This document shows positions 1 through 6,139 of a stretch of DNA of 10,524 nucleotides, one piece after another. The stretch's first letter is position 1. Every line of letters starts with the position of its first letter. The DNA lies in the NCBI GenBank assembly GCA_035286745.1, contig DATECU010000076.1:1-10524 (forward strand), in the 5' to 3' direction. The DNA is from DATECU01 sp035286745 (lineage in GTDB: Bacteria > Acidobacteriota > Vicinamibacteria > Fen-336). A program made the position numbers and the translations under genes. A model generated the notes under the pieces. It did no database searches, had not been told where the DNA came from, and saw only the letters and a list, made by a program, of their open reading frames with translations.

Positions 1-141
1 CGTGCTCGCCACCCTCATGAACGGGCGCACGATCGCCCTTGCTTGCGACTTGGGCAGGCGGCCGAGGATGACACTCCCCGGCCAGCGGACTTCAGGCGTC
101 CCAGCAACTGACGTTCCTCGCCATTGCCGCCGTCCCTCCAC
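1..141 (-). CDS. Possible start of an unidentified gene downstream of tldD, cut by the window edge
   Basis: Seen: on the minus strand a reading frame stays open from a GTG at 141-139 to the window edge (47 codons). A GAGGG lies about 4-5 nt before the GTG. The last ~25 codons (around the residues VILGRLPKSQARAIV) use mostly G/C third positions, whereas the first ~20 do not. It would follow tldD on the same strand after a 24-bp gap. I do not recognise the protein, and it does not look like the N-terminus of TldE/PmbA. Two other minus-strand frames are partly open here, and the plus strand also has an open frame from position 2, so this is only a candidate. If it is not a gene, then the first 165 bases hold nothing I can name. 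Confidence 0.2.
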   Translation of the reverse strand, partial: MEGRRQWRGTSVAGTPEVRWPGSVILGRLPKSQARAIVRPFMRVAST

Positions 142-165
142 GCCGCCCTCGCTGTGTTGGCGGCC

Positions 166-1587
166 CTATTGTCGGGTACCGCCCACCGTGATCTCGGAGA
201 CCAGGACCGTGGGCAGGCCCACCCCCACCGGGATCTGCTGACCCGCCTTGGAGCAGGTGCCGACCCCTTCGTCCAGGGCCAAGTCGTGGCCGATGCGGGT
301 CACCTTGGTCAAGACGTCGGGACCGTTGCCGATCAGGGTGGCACCGAAAACCGGGGGACCCAGGCGGCCGTCTTCGATCAGATAGGCTTCGGTGGCCGAG
401 AACACGAACTTGCCGCTGGTGATGTCGACCTGACCGCCGCCGAAGTGCTTGGCGTAGAGGCCACGGTTCACCGAACGCACGATGTCCTCGGGATCGTCCT
501 GCCCCGCCAGCATGAAGGTGTTGGTCATGCGGGGGAGCGGGAAAGAGGCGTAGCTCTCACGGCGGCCGTTCCCGGTCCCTGCCATCTTCACCAGGCGGCT
601 GTTCAGTTGATCCTGCAAGTAGCCGCGCAGGATCCCGTCCTCGATCAGCACCGTGCGCCCGGGGACGTTGCCCTCGTCGTCGAGGTTCAGGCTGCCCCGG
701 CGGTCGGGGATGGAGCCGTCGTCCACCACCGTCACCCCCGGCGCGGCCACACGTTGACCGATGCGGCCAGAGAAGGCCGAGGTGCCCTTGCGGTTGAAGT
801 CGCCTTCCAGGCCGTGGCCGACCGCCTCGTGCAAGATGATGCCGGGCCAGCCCGGGCCCAGCACCACCGGCATGGGTCCCGCGGGTGCCTCCACCGCCGA
901 GAGCAGGGTAACCGCGGCCCGCGCCGCCTCCCGGGCAAAGTGCTCGGGGGGCTTGTTCGCGAAGAACTCGGGCCCCACCCGCCCGCCTCCACCCGCCGAG
1001 CCCTCGCGCCTCAGGTCCTTCTCGGCGGCGATCACCGAGACCCGGATCGAGAACAGCGGTTGCACGTCCTCCACCAGCACGCCTAGCGAGTTGGCGATGC
1101 GCACCTTCTTGATCTCGTCGGACAGGCTCACCATCACCTTGTCCACCCGCGGGTCGTAGGCCCGGGCCGCGCGGTCGGCGCGCTCCACCAGCGCGATGCG
1201 GTCGGCCACCTCCAGGCTGGAGACGGTGGCCTTGCCGTAGCGCCGGTCGACCGGCCGCGGCGAGACCGCTTGCGGCGGCAGCGTCCTGGAGCCGGAGGCG
1301 ATGTGAGCTGCCGTCTCGGCGGCCCGGGTCAGAGCGGCCCAGGAGAGGTCGTCGGTGTACGCATAACCCGTGCGCTCGCCGGAGACCACGCGCACCCCCA
1401 AGCCGCAGGTGACGCCGGCGGAGGCGCTGCGCAGGATCCCCTCCTCCAGGAACAGCGAGGAGGTGCGGCGGTGCTCGAAGTAGAGGTCGGCGAAGTCGCC
1501 TCCCCGGCCCAGGGCCAGGGAGATGAGCTTCTCCATCTCGGAGACGGGAATGTCGTCGGGTGTGCGCGAGCGATCGTCGGCGGGCAT
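166..1587 (-). CDS. tldD: TldD-family zinc metalloprotease
   Basis: A 473-residue protein, close to the usual TldD length of about 480. It has the family's HExxxH metal site as HEAVGH (H253, E254, H258) inside the conserved stretch IILHEAVGHGLEGDF, followed by the GTSAFSGRIG segment. A cysteine near the C-terminus (C445, in GVGTCSKAG) is the position the family uses as third zinc ligand. In characterised systems TldD acts in the cytoplasm with the non-catalytic partner TldE/PmbA. The pair trims unfolded peptides, including leader peptides of some modified peptides and the CcdA antitoxin. No TldE gene is visible here; it may lie to the left or elsewhere. The start at 1587 is chosen because residues from there match the family N-terminus; the open frame runs 129 codons further but overlaps the divergent gene's leader. 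No Shine-Dalgarno precedes the ATG; a TATAGT hexamer lies 6 nt upstream instead. Confidence 0.93.
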   Translation of the reverse strand: MPADDRSRTPDDIPVSEMEKLISLALGRGGDFADLYFEHRRTSSLFLEEGILRSASAGVTCGLGVRVVSGERTGYAYTDDLSWAALTRAAETAAHIASGSRTLPPQAVSPRPVDRRYGKATVSSLEVADRIALVERADRAARAYDPRVDKVMVSLSDEIKKVRIANSLGVLVEDVQPLFSIRVSVIAAEKDLRREGSAGGGGRVGPEFFANKPPEHFAREAARAAVTLLSAVEAPAGPMPVVLGPGWPGIILHEAVGHGLEGDFNRKGTSAFSGRIGQRVAAPGVTVVDDGSIPDRRGSLNLDDEGNVPGRTVLIEDGILRGYLQDQLNSRLVKMAGTGNGRRESYASFPLPRMTNTFMLAGQDDPEDIVRSVNRGLYAKHFGGGQVDITSGKFVFSATEAYLIEDGRLGPPVFGATLIGNGPDVLTKVTRIGHDLALDEGVGTCSKAGQQIPVGVGLPTVLVSEITVGGTRQ

Positions 1588-1593
1588 CCAATC

Positions 1594-1599
1594 ACTATA
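1594..1599 (-). promoter_or_regulatory. Candidate -10 element of a leaderless tldD transcript
   Basis: Read on the minus strand, TATAGT is followed by six bases (GATTGG) and then the tldD ATG. That spacing would place the transcription start at or next to the A of the start codon. TATAGT matches five of six positions of the sigma-70 -10 consensus. No convincing -35 hexamer lies 16-18 nt upstream; a TTGACT exists but is 30 nt away. No ribosome-binding site is present, which fits leaderless initiation. This is inference from spacing only. Confidence 0.4.
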
Positions 1600-1624
1600 G
1601 CCCGGCCGCCTCGCCGGCGGCCAC

Positions 1625-1637
1625 GCTTGAGTCAAGC
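1625..1637. promoter_or_regulatory. 13-nt palindrome in the tldD / secreted-protein divergent region
   Basis: GCTTGAGTCAAGC reads the same on both strands except for the central G: two 6-nt arms around one base. It sits between the two divergent starts, about 38 bp upstream of the tldD ATG and 71 bp upstream of the ATG at 1708, and it overlaps the possible -35 hexamer of the plus-strand promoter. The symmetry and place suit an operator for a dimeric regulator, but a palindrome this size can also occur by chance. No second copy was noticed in the window. Confidence 0.3.
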
Positions 1638-1655
1638 CCTCGGATGTGTTGAGAT
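1627..1655 (+). promoter_or_regulatory. Candidate sigma-70-like promoter for the secreted-protein gene
   Basis: TTGAGT (1627-1632) and TGAGAT (1650-1655) are separated by 17 bases. Each hexamer matches about four of six consensus positions. Transcription would begin near 1662, giving a leader of about 45 nt that contains the ten-C tract and the Shine-Dalgarno. The -35 hexamer lies inside the 13-nt palindrome. Matches this weak are common, so confidence is low. Confidence 0.25.
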
Positions 1656-1674
1656 TCGCCCTCGGTGCCCTTTG

Positions 1675-1684
1675 CCCCCCCCCC
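1675..1684. repeat. Homopolymeric C10 tract in a 5' leader
   Basis: Ten consecutive C bases follow CTTTG and precede TTATCC. They lie 14 nt upstream of the AGGAGG ribosome-binding site of the gene at 1708. Long mononucleotide runs are prone to slipped-strand length change; here this would alter leader length or promoter spacing rather than the reading frame. It could also simply be chance in a GC-rich intergenic stretch, or a sequencing length error. Confidence 0.85.
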
Positions 1685-1697
1685 TTATCCCTCGCCC

Positions 1698-1707
1698 AGG
1701 AGGTGAC
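1698..1707 (+). promoter_or_regulatory. Strong Shine-Dalgarno for the gene at 1708
   Basis: AGGAGGTGAC lies directly before the ATG. AGGAGGTGA is a full complement of the 3' end of bacterial 16S rRNA. The distance from AGGAGG to ATG is only 4 nt, shorter than usual. The site fixes the start at 1708 although the reading frame is open 146 codons further upstream (that part is antisense to tldD). It is the best ribosome-binding site in the window and suggests efficient translation of this secreted protein. Confidence 0.85.
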
Positions 1708-3378
1708 ATGTCTTCGAGATTCGCGCGGCTCTCGATTCGGCACGGGTTCGGCCTTGCGGTGCTTCTTGCGCTTGCCGGAGCCGCCGCGGCCGACCAGGAA
1801 ACGAAGACCTATCGCGGCGCTACGGCCTACCCGGTCGTGAGACCGGCCGTCATCGACATCGACCTGGGCACCGTTCCCAAGGCACGGGAGTGGCAGCCCG
1901 GCGATCCCATCAAGGACATCCCCCGCCGCCACACCCGCCCTATCTCCGAGGCCCCGCCGGCGCTGCCCATCCAAGGCGCGGAGGACGCCCTACTGCTGGC
2001 GCAAGATCAAGCCGCGGCGGGGAACGACCGAGCCTTCACTACGCCAACCCTCAACATGGACGGGCAGAACTACACGGGCGTGAATCCGGCGGACCCTTCG
2101 GCCGATGTGGGCCCCAACCACTTCATCACCCTCATCAACAGCGGCCCTGGCACCTCGGCCACCATCTACAACAAGAGCGGCACAATCCTCGCCGGCCCCT
2201 TCACGCTGGCCTCGACGCTAGGCGGCATCGGTAACTGCTCGGTCGGCGCCGGGGACCCGGTGGTGCTCTACGATCACCTGGCCGACCGCTGGCTGCTGAG
2301 CGAGTTCTCGGACCTCGCCAACGCGCTCTGCGTCTACATCTCGCAGACGGCGGATCCCGTGTCCGGGGGCTGGTATCGCTACGCGTTCAGCACCCCCTCC
2401 TTTCCGGACTACCCGAAGTACGCGGTCTGGCCGGACGCGTACTACGTCTCGACTAACGAGGATCCCGCCGTCTACGCCCTGAACCGCACCCAGATGCTGG
2501 CGGGCCTGGCCGCAACCTCCCAGCGCTTCACCGTTCCCCCCATCAACTTCCCGTTCCAAACCCTGACCCCGCCGGATCTGGATGGGCCGCCCCCGCCCGC
2601 AGGCGCGCCCGCGCCCTTCATGCGCCACCGCGACGATGAGCGTCACAACCCGCCGGGAACGGCGAGCGACTTCCTCGAGATCTGGGACTTCCACGTAGAC
2701 TGGGTGACGCCGTCCAACTCCAGCATCACCGGTCCCTTGAACATCGCCGTGACCGACTTCAGCTCCGACTTCTGCGGGTTCACCACCTTCAGCTGCATCC
2801 CCCAACCCTCCGGTACCAATGCCCTCGACTCTCTGCGCGAGGTGATCATGTACCGCCTCGCCTACCGCAACTTCGGCACCCACCGGTCGCTCATCGGCAA
2901 CCTCCCGACCAACCTCACCCCCCCAAGTCCCGGCCTCAGAGCGGGGGTCCGCTGGTTCGAGCTGCGCAAGAAGGGCTCCGGGCCCTGGACGCTCCACCAG
3001 GAAGGCACCTACTCGCCGGACGCCACCACGCACCGGTGGATGGGCGCCTCGGCCATGGACCAGGATCGCAACTTCGCGGTCGCCTTCAGCGTGTCCAGCT
3101 CCGGCGTCTTCCCCGGTCTGCGCTATGCGGGTCGCCTCTATGGCGATCCTCTGGGAACGCTGCCCCAGGGGGAGGCCACCATCGTCAACGGCTCGGCCTC
3201 CAACGGCAGCCTCCGCTGGGGCGACTACTTCCAGATGGGCGTCGACCCCGCCGACGGCTGCACCTTCTGGTTCTACGGTGCCTATTCGCCGGCGTCACCG
3301 TGGCGGACGCGCATCGCGTCCCTCAAGTTCGACAGCTGTCCCGACCTGATCTTCGCCGACGCCTTCGAGCCGCTTTAG
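1708..3378 (+). CDS. Large secreted protein of a conserved family of unknown function, with DLIFADAFEPL tail
   Basis: A 556-residue protein with a clear signal peptide (basic start, hydrophobic core around 12-24, likely cleavage after AAAA at residue 28). After a low-complexity Pro/Arg-rich stretch comes a long conserved region with recurring blocks: GVNPADPSADVGPNHF, DPVVLYDHLADRWLLSEF, FPDYPKYAVWPDAYYVSTNE, RLAYRNFGTHRSL, HRWMGASAMD and RWGDYFQMGVDP. I recall these blocks from secreted proteins, probably beta-propeller-like, found in many environmental bacteria with no known activity. No catalytic motif was recognised. Several Cys suggest disulfides. The extreme C-terminus, DLIFADAFEPL, repeats the end of the carboxypeptidase at 7100-8569 (DLIFADGF) and may be a sorting or processing tail. 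The start is set by AGGAGGTGAC. The gene stands alone: divergent from tldD and convergent with the oxidoreductase gene. The coding call is firm; the function is unknown. Confidence 0.9.
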   Translation: MSSRFARLSIRHGFGLAVLLALAGAAAADQETKTYRGATAYPVVRPAVIDIDLGTVPKAREWQPGDPIKDIPRRHTRPISEAPPALPIQGAEDALLLAQDQAAAGNDRAFTTPTLNMDGQNYTGVNPADPSADVGPNHFITLINSGPGTSATIYNKSGTILAGPFTLASTLGGIGNCSVGAGDPVVLYDHLADRWLLSEFSDLANALCVYISQTADPVSGGWYRYAFSTPSFPDYPKYAVWPDAYYVSTNEDPAVYALNRTQMLAGLAATSQRFTVPPINFPFQTLTPPDLDGPPPPAGAPAPFMRHRDDERHNPPGTASDFLEIWDFHVDWVTPSNSSITGPLNIAVTDFSSDFCGFTTFSCIPQPSGTNALDSLREVIMYRLAYRNFGTHRSLIGNLPTNLTPPSPGLRAGVRWFELRKKGSGPWTLHQEGTYSPDATTHRWMGASAMDQDRNFAVAFSVSSSGVFPGLRYAGRLYGDPLGTLPQGEATIVNGSASNGSLRWGDYFQMGVDPADGCTFWFYGAYSPASPWRTRIASLKFDSCPDLIFADAFEPL

Positions 3379-3454
3379 TAGGGGCGGCCCGCCGCGGGTG
3401 GCAGCTTCGGACGGCCGGGAGCGTTAGCGCCGCCGTTTGGTCCTGTCCCAGGTC

Positions 3455-4516
3455 CTACTCGTCCGTCCGGCTGACGCCGGGGATCTCGAGCACGAAGTCA
3501 GCGCTGAAGGCCAGGGAAGGGGTCGCGAATCCAGGCCTCGCCTGCCCAGCCAGGGTTCGCTCGACGCAAGCCAGGGCGGTCAGCATGGTCAGCGTGTAGC
3601 CGTCCGGTGTGGTGAGCCGAGAGACCACCCGGCCGCCGGCCTCGTCCCGAGCTTCGCCCCAAAGCCGAGCCTGGCCTCTGGCGCGCTGCTCGGCGCTGGG
3701 GCCCGGCGGTCTGGACTGAATCCGTCGCTTCAAGAAGGACTGTACGGGCCGCGATCCCAAGAGCGACCCCAGGGGGCGCAGCAGCTTGAAGGTGAGGATC
3801 AGGCTCCGCGGTGCCGCCATGTAGACCTCCACGTTGGGGATGCCCGTGGAGTGAAAGGCGGTGGACACATCGCCCCAGGGAATCGTCACCGCCCGCCGGG
3901 GTCCCTTACCGAAGTCGATGTCGCGAGTCCTCCAGGCGGTGGGCACCCGCGCCAAACGACCGTCGCGACGCACCAGGCCACCCTTGTCGAGGTTCTCGAC
4001 CATGGTGGTGGCGGTGCCCCGGGAGGCCCCGATGCCCGCCTGGAAGGCCAGCGTCAGATGGGTCGCCGAGGGGAGGCGCCGCTTCAGATGAGCGGCCAGG
4101 CAGTCCGAGGGCACCACGTCGAAGCCCACGCCGGGAAGCAGCATCACGCCGGCCTCCTGGGCCGCCGCGTGCCGGCGGGCCAGGCCTTCGAAGACCGGGA
4201 TCTCGCCGGTCACATCGAGGTAGTGGGCGCCCCGGCGGAGGCAGGCGGAGGCCACAGGCTCGGCGGTGCGGGAGAAGGGCCCGGCGCAGTTCAGGACCAG
4301 GCGGGAGTCGCGGAGCCCGGCGTCGAGGGCTGCAGGGTCATCGAGGCCGAAGGCGCGGGACTCGAGACCCAGCTCTTGCGCCAGGGCCCTAACCGCGGCA
4401 GCGGACCGCCCAGCCAGGATGGGCCGCTGGCCCCGAACCACCGCCTCGCGAGCAATCAGCTCGCCTGTGTAGCCGTTGGCACCGTAGATCAAGTAGCCGG
4501 AAGGGAGGGTAGACAT
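3455..4516 (-). CDS. Saccharopine-dehydrogenase-like / trans-acting enoyl reductase-like NAD(P)-binding protein
   Basis: A 353-residue protein. It opens with a Rossmann dinucleotide motif, YGANGYTG (residues 11-18), a signature of the saccharopine dehydrogenase NADP-binding domain, and continues with LAGRS, NCAGPF (76-81) and HYLDVTGE (98-105), all typical of this superfamily. The C-terminal half is variable. Members include lysine-pathway saccharopine reductases and the mycobacterial trans-acting enoyl reductase involved in lipid synthesis. The GANGYTG form and the single-gene context resemble the second, generic group more than true lysine-pathway enzymes; the substrate cannot be deduced. 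It is likely cytoplasmic or membrane-associated. The stop is TAG at 3457-3455. The gene is divergent from ku across 59 bp. There is no good ribosome-binding site; TAGGCT lies 6 nt before the ATG. Between its end and the convergent gene (3379-3454) I see no clear terminator. Confidence 0.85.
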   Translation of the reverse strand: MSTLPSGYLIYGANGYTGELIAREAVVRGQRPILAGRSAAAVRALAQELGLESRAFGLDDPAALDAGLRDSRLVLNCAGPFSRTAEPVASACLRRGAHYLDVTGEIPVFEGLARRHAAAQEAGVMLLPGVGFDVVPSDCLAAHLKRRLPSATHLTLAFQAGIGASRGTATTMVENLDKGGLVRRDGRLARVPTAWRTRDIDFGKGPRRAVTIPWGDVSTAFHSTGIPNVEVYMAAPRSLILTFKLLRPLGSLLGSRPVQSFLKRRIQSRPPGPSAEQRARGQARLWGEARDEAGGRVVSRLTTPDGYTLTMLTALACVERTLAGQARPGFATPSLAFSADFVLEIPGVSRTDE

Positions 4517-4522
4517 GGCAAC

Positions 4523-4528
4523 AGCCTA
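4523..4528 (-). promoter_or_regulatory. Possible -10 element of a leaderless oxidoreductase transcript
   Basis: On the minus strand TAGGCT is followed by six bases (GTTGCC) and the ATG at 4516, the same geometry as the TATAGT before tldD. TAGGCT fits only the TANNNT core. A GGTAGG overlaps it and could act as a weak, distant ribosome-binding site, so the leaderless reading is tentative. Confidence 0.25.
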
Positions 4529-4564
4529 CCCCAGGATCTTCTTCTCCGTGGAGGGCACCGGGGC

Positions 4565-4570
4565 TATCAT
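4565..4570 (+). promoter_or_regulatory. Candidate -10 element of a leaderless or short-leader ku transcript
   Basis: TATCAT lies five bases (CAGGC) upstream of the ku ATG. It fits TANNNT and four of six consensus bases. Transcription from it would start at or next to the ATG. The AGG in the spacer is too close to the start codon to be an effective ribosome-binding site. No good -35 hexamer is visible. With the facing minus-strand element, both divergent promoters would sit inside a 59-bp gap. Confidence 0.35.
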
Positions 4571-4575
4571 CAGGC

Positions 4576-5409
4576 ATGGCAGCCAAATCCATCGGCACCG
4601 GCACCATCGCCTTCGGCCTGGTCACCGTCCCCATCAAGATGTTCGCGGCGGCCGAGTCCAAGTCGGCGATCTCCTTCAACCTGCTGCACGGCAAGTGCAA
4701 ATCGCGCCTGAAGCAGCAGTACGTCTGCCCCAAGGACGAGGAGGTGGTTCCCAGGGACCAGATGGTGAAGGGCTACGAGTTCGCCAAGGACCAGTACGTG
4801 ACCTTCACCGAGGACGAGGTCAAGGCCATGGGCGAGGAGGCCAGCCGAGCCATCGAAATCACCGAGTTCGTGCCCGCGGCCAAGGTGGATCCCGTCTACT
4901 TCGACAACGCCTACTACCTGGGACCGGACAAGGGCGGTGAGCGGGCCTACAAGCTGCTCGCGACCGCCATGCGCGAGACGGGCAAGGCGGCTCTTGCCAA
5001 GTGGGCGGCCCGAGGCAAACAGTACCTGGTGATGATCCGTCCCCTGGAGAAGGGCCTGGCCATGCAGGTGCTTCGTTATGCGGACGAGGTCCGCTCCTTC
5101 GACGAGATCCCGGTGGGCGACGTCGCCATCAAGGAGCCGGAGCTCAAGCTCGCCATCCAACTGGTGGAGCAGATCGCGGCCGAGGAGTTCAAGCCCGAAG
5201 CCTACGAGGACGAGGTGCGCAAGCGGGTGCAGGAGGCCATCCAGCGCAAGGTCGACGGTCAGGAGGTCACCGCCGCTCCGCCCGAGGCCCCGCGGGCCCA
5301 GATCATCGACCTGATGGCCGCTCTCAAGGCGAGCCTGGCCTCCAAGGGCGCCAAGGCAGCGCCGGTGTCAGCCGAGGACCAAGGCGAGCCGAAGGCCGCG
5401 GCCGGCTGA
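4576..5409 (+). CDS. ku: Bacterial Ku, non-homologous end-joining DNA-end-binding protein
   Basis: A 277-residue protein, within the normal 260-300 range of prokaryotic Ku. The N-terminus (SIGTGTIAFGLVTVPIKMF) is the characteristic first strand set. It is followed by FNLLHGKCKSR, a VCPKDEEVV segment, KGYEFAKDQYV and the PVYFDNAYYLGPDKGGERAYKLL block of the Ku core. The later IIDLMAALKASLA motif (about 243-255) is also common in bacterial Ku. The last ~20 residues are a low-complexity Ala/Lys/Glu tail, the variable C-terminal extension. Ku homodimers ring broken DNA ends and recruit the ligase LigD. No ligD is present in this window, so the partner must be elsewhere. The gene heads a plus-strand cluster with a uracil-DNA glycosylase 10 bp downstream, which supports a base- and strand-repair theme. 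There is no proper Shine-Dalgarno. Confidence 0.96.
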   Translation: MAAKSIGTGTIAFGLVTVPIKMFAAAESKSAISFNLLHGKCKSRLKQQYVCPKDEEVVPRDQMVKGYEFAKDQYVTFTEDEVKAMGEEASRAIEITEFVPAAKVDPVYFDNAYYLGPDKGGERAYKLLATAMRETGKAALAKWAARGKQYLVMIRPLEKGLAMQVLRYADEVRSFDEIPVGDVAIKEPELKLAIQLVEQIAAEEFKPEAYEDEVRKRVQEAIQRKVDGQEVTAAPPEAPRAQIIDLMAALKASLASKGAKAAPVSAEDQGEPKAAAG

Positions 5410-5419
5410 GCCTACCGCG

Positions 5420-6139
5420 TTGGCAGTCAGCGGCAGGGCAGTGGCGGCCGGCATCGACTCGCTCGCCCGGGTGGCTCGCGACGTGGTGGCCTGCGAGCGC
5501 TGCCCGCGGCTCCGCGCCTGGTGTCGTGAGGCGGCTGCCGTCAAGGTCAAGCGGTTTCGGGACCAGGAATACTGGGGTCGGCCGGTTCCGGGCTTCGGCG
5601 ACCCGCGCGCTCGCCTCCTGGTGGTGGGCCTGGCGCCCGCTGCCCACGGCGCCAACCGCACCGGCCGCATCTTCACCGGCGATCGCTCCGGCGACTTCCT
5701 GTTCGCCGCCCTCCATCGCGCCGGCTTCGCCAACCAGCCCCTTTCCCGGCATCGGGGCGACGGCCTCGACCTCCGTGACTGCTACGTCACCGCCACCGCG
5801 CGCTGCGCTCCGCCGGGCAACAAGCTGACCCGCGAGGAGATCGCAAGCTGCCGCGAGTACCTGACTCGCGAGTGGGCGAGCCTCACCGCGGTCGGGGCCA
5901 TCCTGGTCCTGGGCAAGGTGGCCCTGGACGGAACCCTGGCCATGCTGCGGCAGGTGGGCCGGATCCCGGCGCGACAGGCGTACTCGTTTGGTCACGGGGT
6001 GTCGCACGACCTCGGCGATGGGGTGTGGCTCTTCGCCTCCTACCACCCCTCGCAGCAGAACACCTTCACCGGCCGCCTCACCCCCCGGCGCTTCGATAGC
6101 GTCTTGATCGCCATCAAGCGTCACCTGAAGCGGCGATGA
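5420..6139 (+). CDS. udgB: Uracil-DNA glycosylase, family 5 (UDGb type), iron-sulfur
   Basis: A 239-residue protein from TTG at 5420. Four cysteines in the family pattern (C25, C28, C129, C144) are expected to hold a 4Fe-4S cluster. Motif A is GLAPAAHGANRTG (70-82): an Ala stands where other UDG families have a catalytic Asp or Asn, the hallmark of family 5. The second active-site motif is HPSQQNTFTG (209-218). WGRPVPGFGDP and FTGDRSGDFL are also typical. Family 5 enzymes remove uracil, and often hypoxanthine or xanthine, from DNA, starting base-excision repair. The gene follows ku by 10 bp and its stop overlaps the next gene's ATG, so it is probably co-transcribed. The start is uncertain: GTG at 5441, preceded by GGCAGG, would give 232 residues and still keep CxxC near the N-terminus. 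The 5420 start has no clear ribosome-binding site. Confidence 0.92.
   Translation: MAVSGRAVAAGIDSLARVARDVVACERCPRLRAWCREAAAVKVKRFRDQEYWGRPVPGFGDPRARLLVVGLAPAAHGANRTGRIFTGDRSGDFLFAALHRAGFANQPLSRHRGDGLDLRDCYVTATARCAPPGNKLTREEIASCREYLTREWASLTAVGAILVLGKVALDGTLAMLRQVGRIPARQAYSFGHGVSHDLGDGVWLFASYHPSQQNTFTGRLTPRRFDSVLIAIKRHLKRR

Noticed and set aside
124..1086. A 320-codon plus-strand open frame opposite tldD
   Set aside because: Antisense to the conserved TldD core including HEAVGH; the translation has no domain and reads like typical GC-rich antisense.
1270..1707. Upstream extension of the secreted-protein frame by 146 codons
   Set aside because: It is antisense to tldD, and the AGGAGGTGAC plus signal peptide fix the start at 1708.
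1588..1974. Upstream extension of tldD by 129 codons
   Set aside because: It would overlap the divergent leader and first 267 bases of the secreted-protein gene; family length and N-terminus fit the ATG at 1587.
2218..3033. A 271-codon minus-strand open frame opposite the secreted protein
   Set aside because: It overlaps the conserved blocks of a well-supported gene, has no recognisable motif and no convincing start signal.
3437..4711. A 424-codon plus-strand open frame opposite the oxidoreductase gene
   Set aside because: It overlaps the Rossmann-motif gene and the start of ku; the translation is Gly/His/Arg-rich without motifs.
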